Of a DNA stretch of 43,092 bases, positions 32,886 through 41,718 are shown one piece after another. The stretch covers positions 1-43,092 of the forward strand of contig JAJZTK010000014.1 of NCBI GenBank assembly GCA_021849045.1, in the 5' to 3' direction. The translations under genes were made by a program, and so were the position numbers. The first letter of the stretch is position 1. Each line of letters begins with the position of its first letter. The notes beneath the pieces are model-generated. The model saw only the letters and a list, made by a program, of their open reading frames with translations. It was not told the origin of the DNA and searched no databases. The DNA comes from Deltaproteobacteria bacterium. GTDB taxonomy: Bacteria; Desulfobacterota; Desulfuromonadia; Geobacterales; DSM-12255.

Positions 32886-32928
32886 GGGCGGGGTTTCCCC
32901 GCCCCGGGTGCGGTGACCGCACCCCTAC
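32886..32928. repeat. Double palindrome, copy A3
   Basis: Two adjacent hairpins: GGGCGGGG-TTT-CCCCGCCC (32886-32904) and GGGTGCGGT-G-ACCGCACCC (32906-32924), ending CCCCTAC like copies A1, A2 and A4. Lies just upstream of the small membrane protein gene. Confidence 0.7.
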
Positions 32929-32962
32929 GGTGGATCAACGTTGGACCGGCGAGGTGATTACC

Positions 32963-33211
32963 ATGGAGATGTTTGGCGGGTTCATGATGCTGGTGTCGAT
33001 TCTCTTCTTTTTCCTGGCCATAATCTGGTTCATCCTGCCGTTCATCATCTTCGCCATCAAAGGTAAGGTCGACCGGTCGGTCGAGCAGTTGGAGGAGATC
33101 GAGCGGCGGCTGGCTTCCCTGGAGGCGCAGCTGGCCAGGCTTAGCCCGCCGCCGGCCGGCAGGGCCGACGCCACGCCCGAAACATGTCCGACCGAATCCG
33201 CGCCGGAATGA
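32963..33211 (+). CDS. Small single-span membrane protein with coiled coil
   Basis: An 82-residue protein of no recognised family. The N-terminal half is one or two hydrophobic spans (MEMFGGFMMLVSILFFFLAI and IWFILPFIIFAIKG), followed by a charged heptad-like helix (VDRSVEQLEEIERRLASLEA) and a Pro-rich tail. ATG at 32963 follows GAGGTG at 32951-32956. In-frame upstream codons to 32843 would translate palindrome A3 and are rejected. Flanked by palindromes A3 and A4. Function unknown. Confidence 0.7.
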   Translation: MEMFGGFMMLVSILFFFLAIIWFILPFIIFAIKGKVDRSVEQLEEIERRLASLEAQLARLSPPPAGRADATPETCPTESAPE

Positions 33212-33241
33212 ACAACGCCTTGATCCTGCACCATATGAACG

Positions 33242-33269
33242 GTAGGGGCGCTGCTTGCCGCGCCCCTAC
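33242..33269. repeat. Compact palindrome, copy A4 (supplies the HD-GYP stop codon)
   Basis: Perfect 9-bp inverted repeat GTAGGGGCG and CGCCCCTAC around CTGCTTGCCG. The TAG stop of the HD-GYP gene (33266-33268) lies in its right arm. It may also act as a hairpin between convergent genes. Confidence 0.8.
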
Positions 33270-34960
33270 GACCTGCTGTGCATGACACGCTGAAGATACC
33301 CGGTAAAGGCCTCCACCACTGCCCGGTCGAACTGGCTTCCTACGCAGCGTTGCAACTCAATGATCGCCTCCTGGACCGACAGCCCCTTCTTGTAGGGACG
33401 ATCGGACACCATGGCATCGAACGAGTCGGCAACCGCCACGATCCGCGCCGCCAGGGGAATCGATTCCCCCTTCAGGCCATGGGGATAGCCGCTCCCGTCA
33501 AACCGCTCATGGTGGTGAAGCACCCCGGGTAGCACGTCCTGCAACTGTCGGATCGGCGCAAGGATCGCCACCCCCTTTTCCGGATGGAGCCGCAGGGGGG
33601 GGAATTCATCCTCCGACAGCTCCTCGGGTTTCTCCAGGAGCGCCTCGATGATCCCGATCTTGCCAATATCGTGGAGAAGCCCCGCAAGCCGGATCCGCTC
33701 CACCTCTGTCTCGGTGAGCCCCATCTCCCTGGCAATGGTGGTCGCCACGTTCATTACCCGCTCGGAGTGCCCCTTGGTCCAGGGTGACTTGGCATCGATG
33801 GCATTGGCCAGCGAGGCCACCGTATTGATGAACAGGCTTCGCATCTCCTCGTAAAGCCGGGCATTCTCCAGGGCAACCGCCATCTGGGCCGCGATCTTCT
33901 CGATGGTAAAGGCATCCTCCCGGACAAACTGGCCGCGCGTGGTATCCCCCAGGAGGAGTACCCCCTTCGGCTGCTCCTTGCTGATGAGCGGAATCGCCAT
34001 GAGAGACTCGATGCCAACGTTCCGCAGGGCTTTTTCCAGGGCTGGCAGCCGTTTCTGTATCCCCAATTGTGGGATGTAACGGCTCTCACCATGGGTAAAC
34101 GCCTGCCCGGCAACATTCCCCCTGCCAATCACCGCGCCCCGCTTGAGGGCTGGCAACTCTTCAGTAGTGACACCACTCCTGGTGGCCAGGACCACCAATT
34201 GCCCGCCGGCGCTCTCCAGAACCGACACCAGTTCACACTGCATGATCCGCTCGATCTGCTCCATGGCAGTATCGATAATCCGCTCCTGGCTCAGGGAGGA
34301 GGAGATGGCCTTGTTGATCTCGTCCAGGGTCAGAATGACGTCGATCCGCTTGGCCATGTCCAGCGCCATTTCCAGAGACTGGTCGAACAGCTCGATGTGG
34401 CTCACCACCAGCGCCGCATGGGAGACCATGTCCTTGATGACGGAGATCTCGTCCAGGCTAAAGGTCAAGGCAACCGAACGCCGCCTCGCCACGAAAACCG
34501 CGCCGGTCACCTGGTTGTGCACCACCATCGGCACTGCCAGGAGGGAAAAACTTTTGAGGAGCCGACGGAATGTCGGGCTCAGCAGGCGGGAACTCTCGGG
34601 GTTGGTGATCTGCAGATGGTGTTTTTTCTGGAGAATCGTCCGGAGCAGGGGAATTTTTTCCGGTACCAGGGGCATATCCCTGAACAGTGGCAGGTATCGG
34701 GGTGGCATGCCGCAACTCCGGGCCGGGGCAAAGTCGCGCCGTTCCCGATCCAGCAGGTAGACGACCGCCCAACCGCTCCTTACCGTCTTCTTCAGGAGAC
34801 GGGAAAGCCCCTGGAGCACCTCGTCCACGTCCCGCAGGGTTGACAGACGTCGGCTATCCTCAATCACCTTGCCAAAGCCGTTCATGGTAGTGGCCAACCC
34901 CTGTCTACCGCGTGGCAAAGCCTGTTGCCAAGCGCCGGAATTTTCGTTAGTATGCTGCAT
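33266..34960 (-). CDS. Two-GAF-domain HD-GYP phosphodiesterase
   Basis: A 564-residue cytoplasmic signalling protein with no signal peptide or membrane span. GAF-like regions lie at about 40-190 and 215-365 (FDQSLEMALDMAKRIDVILT separates them; the second contains VLLLGDTTRGQFVREDAFTI). An HD-GYP domain at about 370-560 has LLHDIGKIG (about 427) and intact HHERFDGSGYP (about 482-493), so cyclic di-GMP hydrolysis is predicted. The GAF domains probably sense a small ligand. ATG at 34960 is the longest start; no clear ribosome site is seen, and ATG at 34885 is an alternative. The gene ends within palindrome A4 (SRS then TAG). It diverges from fabI. Confidence 0.88.
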   Translation of the reverse strand: MQHTNENSGAWQQALPRGRQGLATTMNGFGKVIEDSRRLSTLRDVDEVLQGLSRLLKKTVRSGWAVVYLLDRERRDFAPARSCGMPPRYLPLFRDMPLVPEKIPLLRTILQKKHHLQITNPESSRLLSPTFRRLLKSFSLLAVPMVVHNQVTGAVFVARRRSVALTFSLDEISVIKDMVSHAALVVSHIELFDQSLEMALDMAKRIDVILTLDEINKAISSSLSQERIIDTAMEQIERIMQCELVSVLESAGGQLVVLATRSGVTTEELPALKRGAVIGRGNVAGQAFTHGESRYIPQLGIQKRLPALEKALRNVGIESLMAIPLISKEQPKGVLLLGDTTRGQFVREDAFTIEKIAAQMAVALENARLYEEMRSLFINTVASLANAIDAKSPWTKGHSERVMNVATTIAREMGLTETEVERIRLAGLLHDIGKIGIIEALLEKPEELSEDEFPPLRLHPEKGVAILAPIRQLQDVLPGVLHHHERFDGSGYPHGLKGESIPLAARIVAVADSFDAMVSDRPYKKGLSVQEAIIELQRCVGSQFDRAVVEAFTGYLQRVMHSRS

Positions 34961-35074
34961 TCAATCGTAGCATAATTTGGATTTTTTTCTTATTCGTCGA
35001 TCACGGACCAGCCGTTGGCGTTGAATGTTGCCTTTGTGCGTGAGAGTCCGTCACCAGTTCAAGGAGGGGAGTAC

Positions 35075-35845
35075 ATGTCGTTGCTTGCAGGAAAAAAAGC
35101 CTTGATCGTCGGCGTCGCCAACGAAAAGAGCATTGCCTGGGGAATTGCCGAGGCATTCAAGCGGGAAGGAGCGTCCATAGCCCTTTTCTATGCCGGCGAG
35201 ACCCTGGCGAAACGGGTCATCCCGCTGGGTGAAAGTATCGGCGCCGACCTCATCGTTCCCTGCGACGTACGCAGCGACGAGGAGATCGCCAAGGCCATGG
35301 AGATGGTGAAGGAAAAATGGGGTGGTCTGGACATTCTCATCCACTCGGTGGCCTTTGCCAACAAGGATGAGTTGAAAGGCTCCTTCCTGAATGTCACCCG
35401 CGAAGGGTTTGCCACCGCCATGGAGGTGAGCGTCTTTTCGCTCATCGCCCTGGCCAAGGCGGCGGCCCCGCTCATGGAAGGACGAGAGGCGAGCATGCTG
35501 ACCCTCACCTACTACGGTGGCCAGCGGGTTTTCCCCAACTATAACATAATGGGAGTGGCCAAGGCCGCCCTGGAAATGAGCGTCCGCTACATGGCCGAAG
35601 CGGTCGGCCCCAGCGGGATCAGAGCCAACGCCATCTCCGCCGGGCCGTTGAAAACACTGGCCGCCGCCGGCGTCGGCGGGTTCAACCAGATCGCCGGCAT
35701 CGTCGAAGGAAAAGCGCCGCTCCGTCGCAACATCACCAAGGAAGAGGTCGCCAACGCAGCTGTTTATCTCAGCAGCCGGTTGGCCAGTGGCGTGACCGGC
35801 GAGGTGCATTTCGTGGACAACGGGTATAATATCATCGGGCTGTAA
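35075..35845 (+). CDS. fabI: Enoyl-[acyl-carrier-protein] reductase (NADH)
   Basis: Last step of fatty-acid elongation: reduces trans-2-enoyl-ACP. The 256-residue SDR has the FabI-type cofactor motif IVGVANEKSIAWGIAEAF, HSVAFANKDELKG, and active-site residues Y146, Y156 and K163 in TYYGGQRVFPNY and NIMGVAKAALEMS, at the same numbers as in E. coli FabI, followed by AISAGPLKTLAAAGV. The ATG at 35075 has AAGGAGGGG upstream; the in-frame extension to 35015 is rejected. hflX follows after 23 nt, so the two are probably co-transcribed. Confidence 0.96.
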   Translation: MSLLAGKKALIVGVANEKSIAWGIAEAFKREGASIALFYAGETLAKRVIPLGESIGADLIVPCDVRSDEEIAKAMEMVKEKWGGLDILIHSVAFANKDELKGSFLNVTREGFATAMEVSVFSLIALAKAAAPLMEGREASMLTLTYYGGQRVFPNYNIMGVAKAALEMSVRYMAEAVGPSGIRANAISAGPLKTLAAAGVGGFNQIAGIVEGKAPLRRNITKEEVANAAVYLSSRLASGVTGEVHFVDNGYNIIGL

Positions 35846-35868
35846 CTTCAGGAGCGAGGAGAAAACCC

Positions 35869-37527
35869 ATAAAACAGCTCCACGGCAACCTTACCGGCCT
35901 CAAACCCAGCCAGATCAACTCCCTCGAACGGCTTTTCCGACGCCGTATCCCGCCGAGCGAGGTCGTCACCCTGGATCTGGCGCGGGCACTCCTGGCCATC
36001 TCCCATGAAACCGGCCGCCAAATCGGTATCCTGGTGAACCGGGTGGGGGAAGTGGAATATGTCATCGTCGGCGATGAGCGCAGCATCTTCATCCCCGAAC
36101 TCCCCGATTATCCTCTTGGCAGGAAACTGCTGCGCGGCCTGCGACTCCTCCATACCCACCTGAAGGGTGAGGCGCTGAACGACGACGACCTGACCGACCT
36201 GGCACTGCTCCGCTTCGATCTGCTGGCGGCCATCAGCACACCGGCCCCAGACCTGCCGCCGGTAATCCAGCTTGCCCACCTGATCGTCCCCGGAAGCGGC
36301 CAGCATCCGTACCGGGTGGAACAGATCACCCCCCTTGCCCGCCTCAGCCTGAATCTCCAGGAGTTCCTGGAAAATCTGGAAAAGGAGCTGGCCACCGGAG
36401 CCTCCGCCAGCAGGGAGATTGCCGGCAGCGAGGAGCGGGGGATACTGATCTCCGTCACCCGGCAGACCCACGAAGAGGCAATCGATTCCATCGAGGAGTT
36501 GAAGGAACTGGCCCGCACCGCCAATGTGGCGGTCCTGGACACGGTCATCCAGCACCCGCGGCAGTTCTCCCCCCGCTACCTCATGGGCGAGGGAAAGATG
36601 CGGGACGTGGTGATCCGGGCACTGCAGCTCGGGGCAACCATGCTTATCTTCGATCAGGAGCTCACCCCGGCCCAGGTTCGCTCCATTTCGGAGATGACCG
36701 AGCTGAAGGTCATCGACCGGAGCCAGCTGATCCTGGACATCTTCGCCCGCCGGGCCACCACCCAGGACGGCAAGGTTCAGGTGGAGCTGGCCCAACTCAA
36801 GTACCTCCTGCCACGGTTGGTGGGACGCGGTGTGCAGATGTCCCGCCTGATGGGAGGGATCGGTGGGCGCGGCCCCGGCGAGACCAAGCTGGAAATGGAC
36901 CGTCGCCGCATCCGCGACCGGATCGCCCGCCTGGAGAAGGACCTGCGGGAGCTTTCCCGCGGCCGCTATCAGCGCCGCCAGCGGCGGATCAGGGCCGGCA
37001 TCCCCATCGTCTCCATCGTTGGCTACACCAATGCCGGCAAATCCACGCTCCTCAACGCCCTGACCGCAAGCGACGTCTTCACCGAAAACCTGCTTTTCGC
37101 CACCCTGGACACGTCAACCCGCCGGCTCCGGTTCCCGCGAGAACGGGAAGTGATCATCACCGACACGGTCGGGTTCATCCGCTCCCTCCCCAAGTCCCTG
37201 CTGGGCGCCTTCAAGGCCACCCTGGAGGAGCTGCGGGACGCAGACCTCCTGCTGCACCTGGTGGACTGCGCCAACCCCCGCTTTGCCGAACAGATCGGGC
37301 AGGTGGAGGCCATCCTCGCCGAACTGGAGCTGGCCGACAAACCACGCCTCCTGGTCTTCAACAAGGCCGATCTGCTCCCGGAACTGAAAAAACAGTTCCC
37401 CCTGGCTGTCGTGAAGATCCGCCAGGTGGCCCGCCAGACCGGGGCTATCCTGGTGGCCGCCAACGAACGGGATAGCCTGGGACCGCTGCTCAATGAAATG
37501 GAGCGGCGGTTCTGGCCACGGAAATAG
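35869..37527 (+). CDS. hflX: Ribosome-associated GTPase HflX (apparent AUA start)
   Basis: GTPase that splits stalled ribosomes. Features: GGIGGRGPGETKLEMDRRRI before the G domain, P-loop GYTNAGKST (about 385), DTVGFIRSLP and NKADLLP. The first standard in-frame start is GTG at 36034, but coding-like sequence continues 55 codons upstream (KQLHGNLTGLKPSQINSLER, then FRRRIPPSEVV), with GC-rich third positions and no ATG, GTG or TTG. GAGGAG at 35856-35861 is 7 nt from an ATA at 35869, exactly where a start belongs. Either AUA is used, or the base is a recent mutation or sequence error. Full length would be 552 residues. It follows fabI by 23 nt. Confidence 0.88.
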   Translation: MKQLHGNLTGLKPSQINSLERLFRRRIPPSEVVTLDLARALLAISHETGRQIGILVNRVGEVEYVIVGDERSIFIPELPDYPLGRKLLRGLRLLHTHLKGEALNDDDLTDLALLRFDLLAAISTPAPDLPPVIQLAHLIVPGSGQHPYRVEQITPLARLSLNLQEFLENLEKELATGASASREIAGSEERGILISVTRQTHEEAIDSIEELKELARTANVAVLDTVIQHPRQFSPRYLMGEGKMRDVVIRALQLGATMLIFDQELTPAQVRSISEMTELKVIDRSQLILDIFARRATTQDGKVQVELAQLKYLLPRLVGRGVQMSRLMGGIGGRGPGETKLEMDRRRIRDRIARLEKDLRELSRGRYQRRQRRIRAGIPIVSIVGYTNAGKSTLLNALTASDVFTENLLFATLDTSTRRLRFPREREVIITDTVGFIRSLPKSLLGAFKATLEELRDADLLLHLVDCANPRFAEQIGQVEAILAELELADKPRLLVFNKADLLPELKKQFPLAVVKIRQVARQTGAILVAANERDSLGPLLNEMERRFWPRK

Positions 37528-37544
37528 CCGGTTGCTGAAACACA

Positions 37545-37654
37545 GCCATCTCGCCGCCGTCCTCCCAGGCTCTCTTGTGCGGCGTAGCGTTGTTTATGCC
37601 CGGTATTTGGGTACTACGCCTCCGCGATGCCTGCTGCGGGTGCAACGATCTGAC
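37545..37654. repeat. Dispersed repeat B, copy 2
   Basis: About 110 bp between hflX and phoB, matching the reverse complement of 6906-6994: shared blocks GCCATCTCGCCG, CTTGTGCGGCGTAGCG, CTACGCCTCCGCG, CTGCGGGT and GATCTGAC. The loop contains about 18 extra bases around TATGCCCGGTATTTGGGT. It ends about 50 nt before the phoB start, so it sits in the likely promoter region. Confidence 0.8.
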
Positions 37655-37703
37655 TATTTTTGAGCAACCTTACTTTTCAACATACTGGCAAAGGATCATC
37701 CTC

Positions 37704-38384
37704 ATGCAAAGAATACTGATAATCGAGGACGAACAGGACCTGGCCTCACTGGTTGCCTTCAACCTCCAGGGCGAGGGATACGCCGTCACGGTCTGCCATG
37801 ATGGCAGGGAGGGGCTGGAAAGCGCCCTTGAAGCTTCGCCTGACCTGATCATCCTCGACCTGATGCTTCCGACCATCCTGGGGACCGAAGTCTGTAAGAG
37901 GCTCAAGAACAAGACAAGCACGGCCGACGTGCCGGTCATCATGCTCACCGCCAAGGGAGAGGAGATCGACCGGGTGGTCGGTTTCGAGGTCGGGGCCGAT
38001 GACTACGTGGTCAAACCGTTTTCCGTGCGGGAGCTGCTCCTGCGAGTCAGGGCGCTCCTGCGGCGGACCGGAGCGCCGGTATCCGGAGAAACGCTGGTCA
38101 GGATCGGCGACCTGGCCATCGACACCGACCGGCACCAGGTGACCGTGGCAAACGAGCCGGTAGTTCTGACCACCACGGAATTCAAACTTCTGCATATCCT
38201 GGCCGAGCGGCGCGGCCGGTTGCAGAGCCGGGATACGCTGTTGAAGGATGTCTGGGGATACGCCTACGTGGGGGACACCCGCACCGTCGACACCCATGTC
38301 ACCAGGCTCCGCACCAAACTGGGACCGGTGGGCGACATGATCAAGACCGTCAGGGGATTCGGCTACAAAATGGAGGAGGCTTGA
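37704..38384 (+). CDS. phoB: Phosphate regulon response regulator
   Basis: A 226-residue OmpR-family regulator. Receiver domain: IEDEQD acidic pocket, phospho-acceptor D52 in LDLMLP, T and K residues in VIMLTAKGE and VVKPFSVREL. DNA-binding winged helix at about 130-225: LTTTEFKLLHILAERRGRLQ, TVDTHVTRLRTKLG and the terminal VRGFGYKMEEA. ATG at 37704 has AAGGA 8 nt upstream; the open frame back to 37575 would translate repeat B. The phoR-type kinase follows after 28 nt. PhoB is the best fit; another OmpR regulator cannot be fully excluded as no pst or phoU genes are visible. Confidence 0.88.
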   Translation: MQRILIIEDEQDLASLVAFNLQGEGYAVTVCHDGREGLESALEASPDLIILDLMLPTILGTEVCKRLKNKTSTADVPVIMLTAKGEEIDRVVGFEVGADDYVVKPFSVRELLLRVRALLRRTGAPVSGETLVRIGDLAIDTDRHQVTVANEPVVLTTTEFKLLHILAERRGRLQSRDTLLKDVWGYAYVGDTRTVDTHVTRLRTKLGPVGDMIKTVRGFGYKMEEA

Positions 38385-38412
38385 ACGGTCCCATGCCGGA
38401 GTACGGACAACC

Positions 38413-40179
38413 ATGAGACTCACCATCCGCAGCAAACTGATGGGATCGTACCTGCTCATCATCCTGGTGATGGGAGGGGCACTGTTTGTCTACCTGAATC
38501 AGACCCTTGAACGGTATATGGTTGGCAGCATCAGGGAAAACCTTCAGAGCGAGGCACGCCTGGCCGCTCTCATGGCCACCAGGGAGGTTCACTCCCTCAG
38601 GGAGGACGCCCCGCGGGTCACCAGCGATCTCGGCCGCACTATCCGGGCCCGGGCCACCATCATGACCGATGATGGCGTGGTTGTCGGCGATTCCGAACTG
38701 AAGCGGGAGGAACTCGTCGGACTGGAAAACCACCGCACCCGTCCCGAGGTGCTGGCAGCGCTGCAAAGCGGCGCCGGTGAGGCGATCCGCTACTCGGCCA
38801 CCCTGCGCACCGACATGCTCTACGTGGCGCTCCCCTTTACCTGCAGCACCGGCGACAAGGGGATCATCCGGCTGGCCCTGCCACTTTCCGCTGTGGCAAA
38901 GACCACTGCCAGCCTGCATGCCAGCCTGGGGATCGCCCTGCTCATTGCAACGCTCCTCTCACTGATCCTCAGCTATCTCCTCTCCAACGTGACCTCCCGC
39001 ACCCTCCGGGCCATGGCGGCCAGCGCCGTCCGCTTCGGGACCGGCGATTTCCGCCCCCCCCTGCCGGTGAAGAGCGATGACGAACTGGGAGAACTGGCGC
39101 GGGTAATGAACGAGATGGCAGGACGCCTGGAAACCCAGATGCAGCGGCTCTCGGCCGAAAAGAACCAGCTGGACGCCATCCTGCGCGGCATGGGGGAAGG
39201 GCTCCTGGTTATCGATGCCGAAGGAACGGTCACGCTGGTCAATCCGGCCTTCCGCACCCTGTTCTCCCTGCCGGCAGACGTTGCAGGGGCGCCGCTCATG
39301 CAGATCACCCGCCATCCGGCCCTGCACGAAACATTTCGGACCGTGGTGACCGATCGTGCGGAACAGTGGCACGAAATCACCCTTGCCGGCGAAGAGGAAA
39401 AAACCATTCTGACGCACTGGGTGCCGCTTCTGGGGCAGGGCGCTTTACACGGCGTTGTAGCGGTCTTCCACGACATCAGTGCCCTGAAAAGGTTGGAGCG
39501 CATACGCAAAGACTTCGTGGCCAACGTCTCCCACGAACTCCGGACCCCGGTCACCGTCATCAAGGGGTATACCGAAACCCTCCAGAAGAACGGTATCGGG
39601 ACCGCTCCGGAAACCGTGGAACGCTTTCTGGCCGTCATCCATACCCATGCCGACCGGCTGGCAAACCTGATCGGCGACCTCCTCACCCTCTCGGAGTTGG
39701 AATCGGCGGGCTATACCCTGACACTCCACCCGGTGGCACTGCCGGAGGTGGTTGCAACTGCCCGGATGCTCTTGGAGCAGAAGGCAGCTGAGAAGGAGAT
39801 CACGATCAACCCGGGCAGGCTGTCGGGGCTTAAGGTACTTGCCGATGTCGGCCGTCTGGAGCAGGTCCTGGTCAATCTCCTGGATAATGCCGTGAAATAT
39901 ACCCCGTCAGGCGGAACAATTGACCTCCTTGCCAGGGAAACAGGCGATGAAGTCGAGATAGCCGTACGGGACAGTGGCCAGGGAATCCCTCCACAGGATC
40001 TCCCCCGCCTTTTCGAACCCTTCTATCGGGTGGACTCCGCCCGCAGCCGTCAGGAGGGCGGGACCGGTCTCGGCCTCGCCATTGTCAAGCATATCGTGCA
40101 ACTCCATGGCGGCACCGTCCGTGTTGAAAGTATTCCCGGTAAAGAAACGACTTTCTTCTTCACACTCAGGAAGGCCTGA
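38413..40179 (+). CDS. phoR: PhoR-type sensor histidine kinase
   Basis: A 588-residue membrane kinase. Order: TM1 (YLLIILVMGGALFVYL), a periplasmic domain of about 130 residues, TM2 (LGIALLIATLLSLILSYLL), HAMP (about 185-240), PAS (DAILRGMGEGLLVIDAEG onward), HisKA with the phospho-acceptor in NVSHELRTP (H374), and HATPase with NLLDNAVKY, DSGQGIPP and GGTGLGLAIV. All boxes are intact. This is the PhoR layout with a large periplasmic region. It pairs with the upstream phoB. Start ATG 38413 has GGAG at a long distance. The signal is probably phosphate status, by family. Confidence 0.88.
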   Translation: MRLTIRSKLMGSYLLIILVMGGALFVYLNQTLERYMVGSIRENLQSEARLAALMATREVHSLREDAPRVTSDLGRTIRARATIMTDDGVVVGDSELKREELVGLENHRTRPEVLAALQSGAGEAIRYSATLRTDMLYVALPFTCSTGDKGIIRLALPLSAVAKTTASLHASLGIALLIATLLSLILSYLLSNVTSRTLRAMAASAVRFGTGDFRPPLPVKSDDELGELARVMNEMAGRLETQMQRLSAEKNQLDAILRGMGEGLLVIDAEGTVTLVNPAFRTLFSLPADVAGAPLMQITRHPALHETFRTVVTDRAEQWHEITLAGEEEKTILTHWVPLLGQGALHGVVAVFHDISALKRLERIRKDFVANVSHELRTPVTVIKGYTETLQKNGIGTAPETVERFLAVIHTHADRLANLIGDLLTLSELESAGYTLTLHPVALPEVVATARMLLEQKAAEKEITINPGRLSGLKVLADVGRLEQVLVNLLDNAVKYTPSGGTIDLLARETGDEVEIAVRDSGQGIPPQDLPRLFEPFYRVDSARSRQEGGTGLGLAIVKHIVQLHGGTVRVESIPGKETTFFFTLRKA

Positions 40180-40372
40180 AACAACCGCGACAAGCCTCCG
40201 GGGAACATCAACCCATCGAAAACCTGACCAGACTCAATCGGCAAACCTTACTACAACTATCGCAGATGACGCAGGTTCTTTGCGCCTGACGTTTGGCCCG
40301 GTGCCGTTTACAGCTTCAAGGGCGCTGCGCACATTCCGATAGGATGTACTACACCATACGGGCATAACCTCC

Positions 40373-41635
40373 ATGGACCCACAAAAAGTCATCAGGAAAC
40401 CGTTGTCCCTTACCTGGCAGTTCTTCCGCCGTTACTGGCTACGGCTCTTTATCTCCTTCATACTTCTCCCGCTGGTACTCATCGCCGCCCTGGTCCGTTT
40501 TTCCATCGAAGGTGTTTTCGACGGCATCTATCTGCTCAAGGGAACCGGTCGGGCGGTATTGGAGGTAAAGGATGAGATATTCCTCGGGGAATACGAACGG
40601 CTGATTGCCAGGATCGAGTACGAGCCCTTCCTGAACCTGCTCCGCACTGGATCTCCGGAGCAGGACAACGAGGACCGTGCCCACCTGACGTACCGGTGGA
40701 ATGACCGCCAGGGCAGAGGCTTCATTCAGAGCCAGGGCACTGACGGTAGCCAGTTCATCATCTGTTTCGGCCGCTTCGTCGACTCCAACGGCAAGTCACC
40801 CCAGGGGCTTTTTCTCGGTGGCGGCCTCCCCTACTCCCGCTACGCCCACGAAACCGTCCAGATGAACGAGACCGGCATGGCGTACTTCGACAGCCGGGAA
40901 TGGTTCCATCTCTGGTGCAATGCCAATGAGGGAATTGCCGGTGCCGACTCGCCGGATAAACTGGTCTACCCCTCCGACTGGGAGTTCCTGGGGAGCCGGG
41001 TCCCGTTCGCCACCAGCCAAGAACTGATCATCCACAGCCGACATAAGGCAGTTGTGGACAAGGTACCGTTCAGGATCGACCGTTACGCCCTCTACCGGGC
41101 AGGAGAACCCTACCTTGTGCTGGCCATCAGGATCACCAACGTGGGACAACAGCCGGCGGGCTATTTTTATGTCTACGGCGATGAACCATGGGTAGGGGAT
41201 TACGGCACATCAATCGGTAATGTCGGGTGGACAAAAAATCGGCTTTTTTTCTACGAATCATTGATAGATCCGCAAAACAACTCCTTTGTCGGGATGTATG
41301 ATTACGGCAACCGGGCTATCAACGAAAAAAAGGAGCGTTTCTCGCGCATGGCCAATTTCATCGAGTGGATCGGCATGATACGGCCCCAACTGGTCTACGT
41401 TTCAAACAAGGAAGGAAAGATATCCGACGAATCCCGGCATATCCCCCTGGACAGCCAGGACAACCGGGTACTGTTCCTCCAGTGGGGCCCGCGACTGCTC
41501 ACCCCCGGGCAGTCGGATCTGCTGATCATGGCCATCGGCATGGCCGGACATGATCCGAAATCGGACATTCCGGCCAAGCCGGAGATCAACATCGACTGGG
41601 ACGATCTGAATTTCGTGCTGAGCAGCGATAACTAA
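40373..41635 (+). CDS. Unrecognised membrane-anchored protein
   Basis: A 420-residue protein not matched to any family I know. An N-terminal span (LFISFILLPLVLIAALVRFS, about 29-48) after basic residues suggests an inner-membrane anchor with the remaining 370 residues outside. The exported part is rich in aromatic residues and Gly, has few Cys (ICFGRF, LWCNAN), and shows beta-rich patterns (YLVLAIRITNVGQQPAGYFY; VYGDEPWVGDYGTSIGNVGW). ATG at 40373; CCTCC just before is not a ribosome site, so the start is uncertain. A 193-nt gap separates it from phoR. It ends at a strong hairpin shared with ahcY. Confidence 0.7.
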   Translation: MDPQKVIRKPLSLTWQFFRRYWLRLFISFILLPLVLIAALVRFSIEGVFDGIYLLKGTGRAVLEVKDEIFLGEYERLIARIEYEPFLNLLRTGSPEQDNEDRAHLTYRWNDRQGRGFIQSQGTDGSQFIICFGRFVDSNGKSPQGLFLGGGLPYSRYAHETVQMNETGMAYFDSREWFHLWCNANEGIAGADSPDKLVYPSDWEFLGSRVPFATSQELIIHSRHKAVVDKVPFRIDRYALYRAGEPYLVLAIRITNVGQQPAGYFYVYGDEPWVGDYGTSIGNVGWTKNRLFFYESLIDPQNNSFVGMYDYGNRAINEKKERFSRMANFIEWIGMIRPQLVYVSNKEGKISDESRHIPLDSQDNRVLFLQWGPRLLTPGQSDLLIMAIGMAGHDPKSDIPAKPEINIDWDDLNFVLSSDN

Positions 41636-41662
41636 TCCGCACCTGGTCCGGCACACAGACAA

Positions 41663-41696
41663 GAGAAGGGCCGGAATATGAATTCCGGCCCTTCTC
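41663..41696. terminator. Hairpin between convergent genes
   Basis: Perfect 14-bp stem GAGAAGGGCCGGAA (41663-41676) and TTCCGGCCCTTCTC (41683-41696) with loop TATGAA. No strong T-run follows on either strand, but its place between convergent ends suggests a bidirectional terminator. Confidence 0.7.
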
Positions 41697-41718
41697 GCTT
41701 AACATTGCTAACCGGCTC

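Noticed and set aside
32843-32962. N-terminal extension of the small membrane protein
   Set aside because: It would translate palindrome A3; ATG at 32963 has a good ribosome site and starts directly at the membrane span.
37660-37703. Pho box upstream of phoB
   Set aside because: CTGACTATTTTTGAGC is only loosely similar to direct CTGTCAT-type repeats; not convincing.
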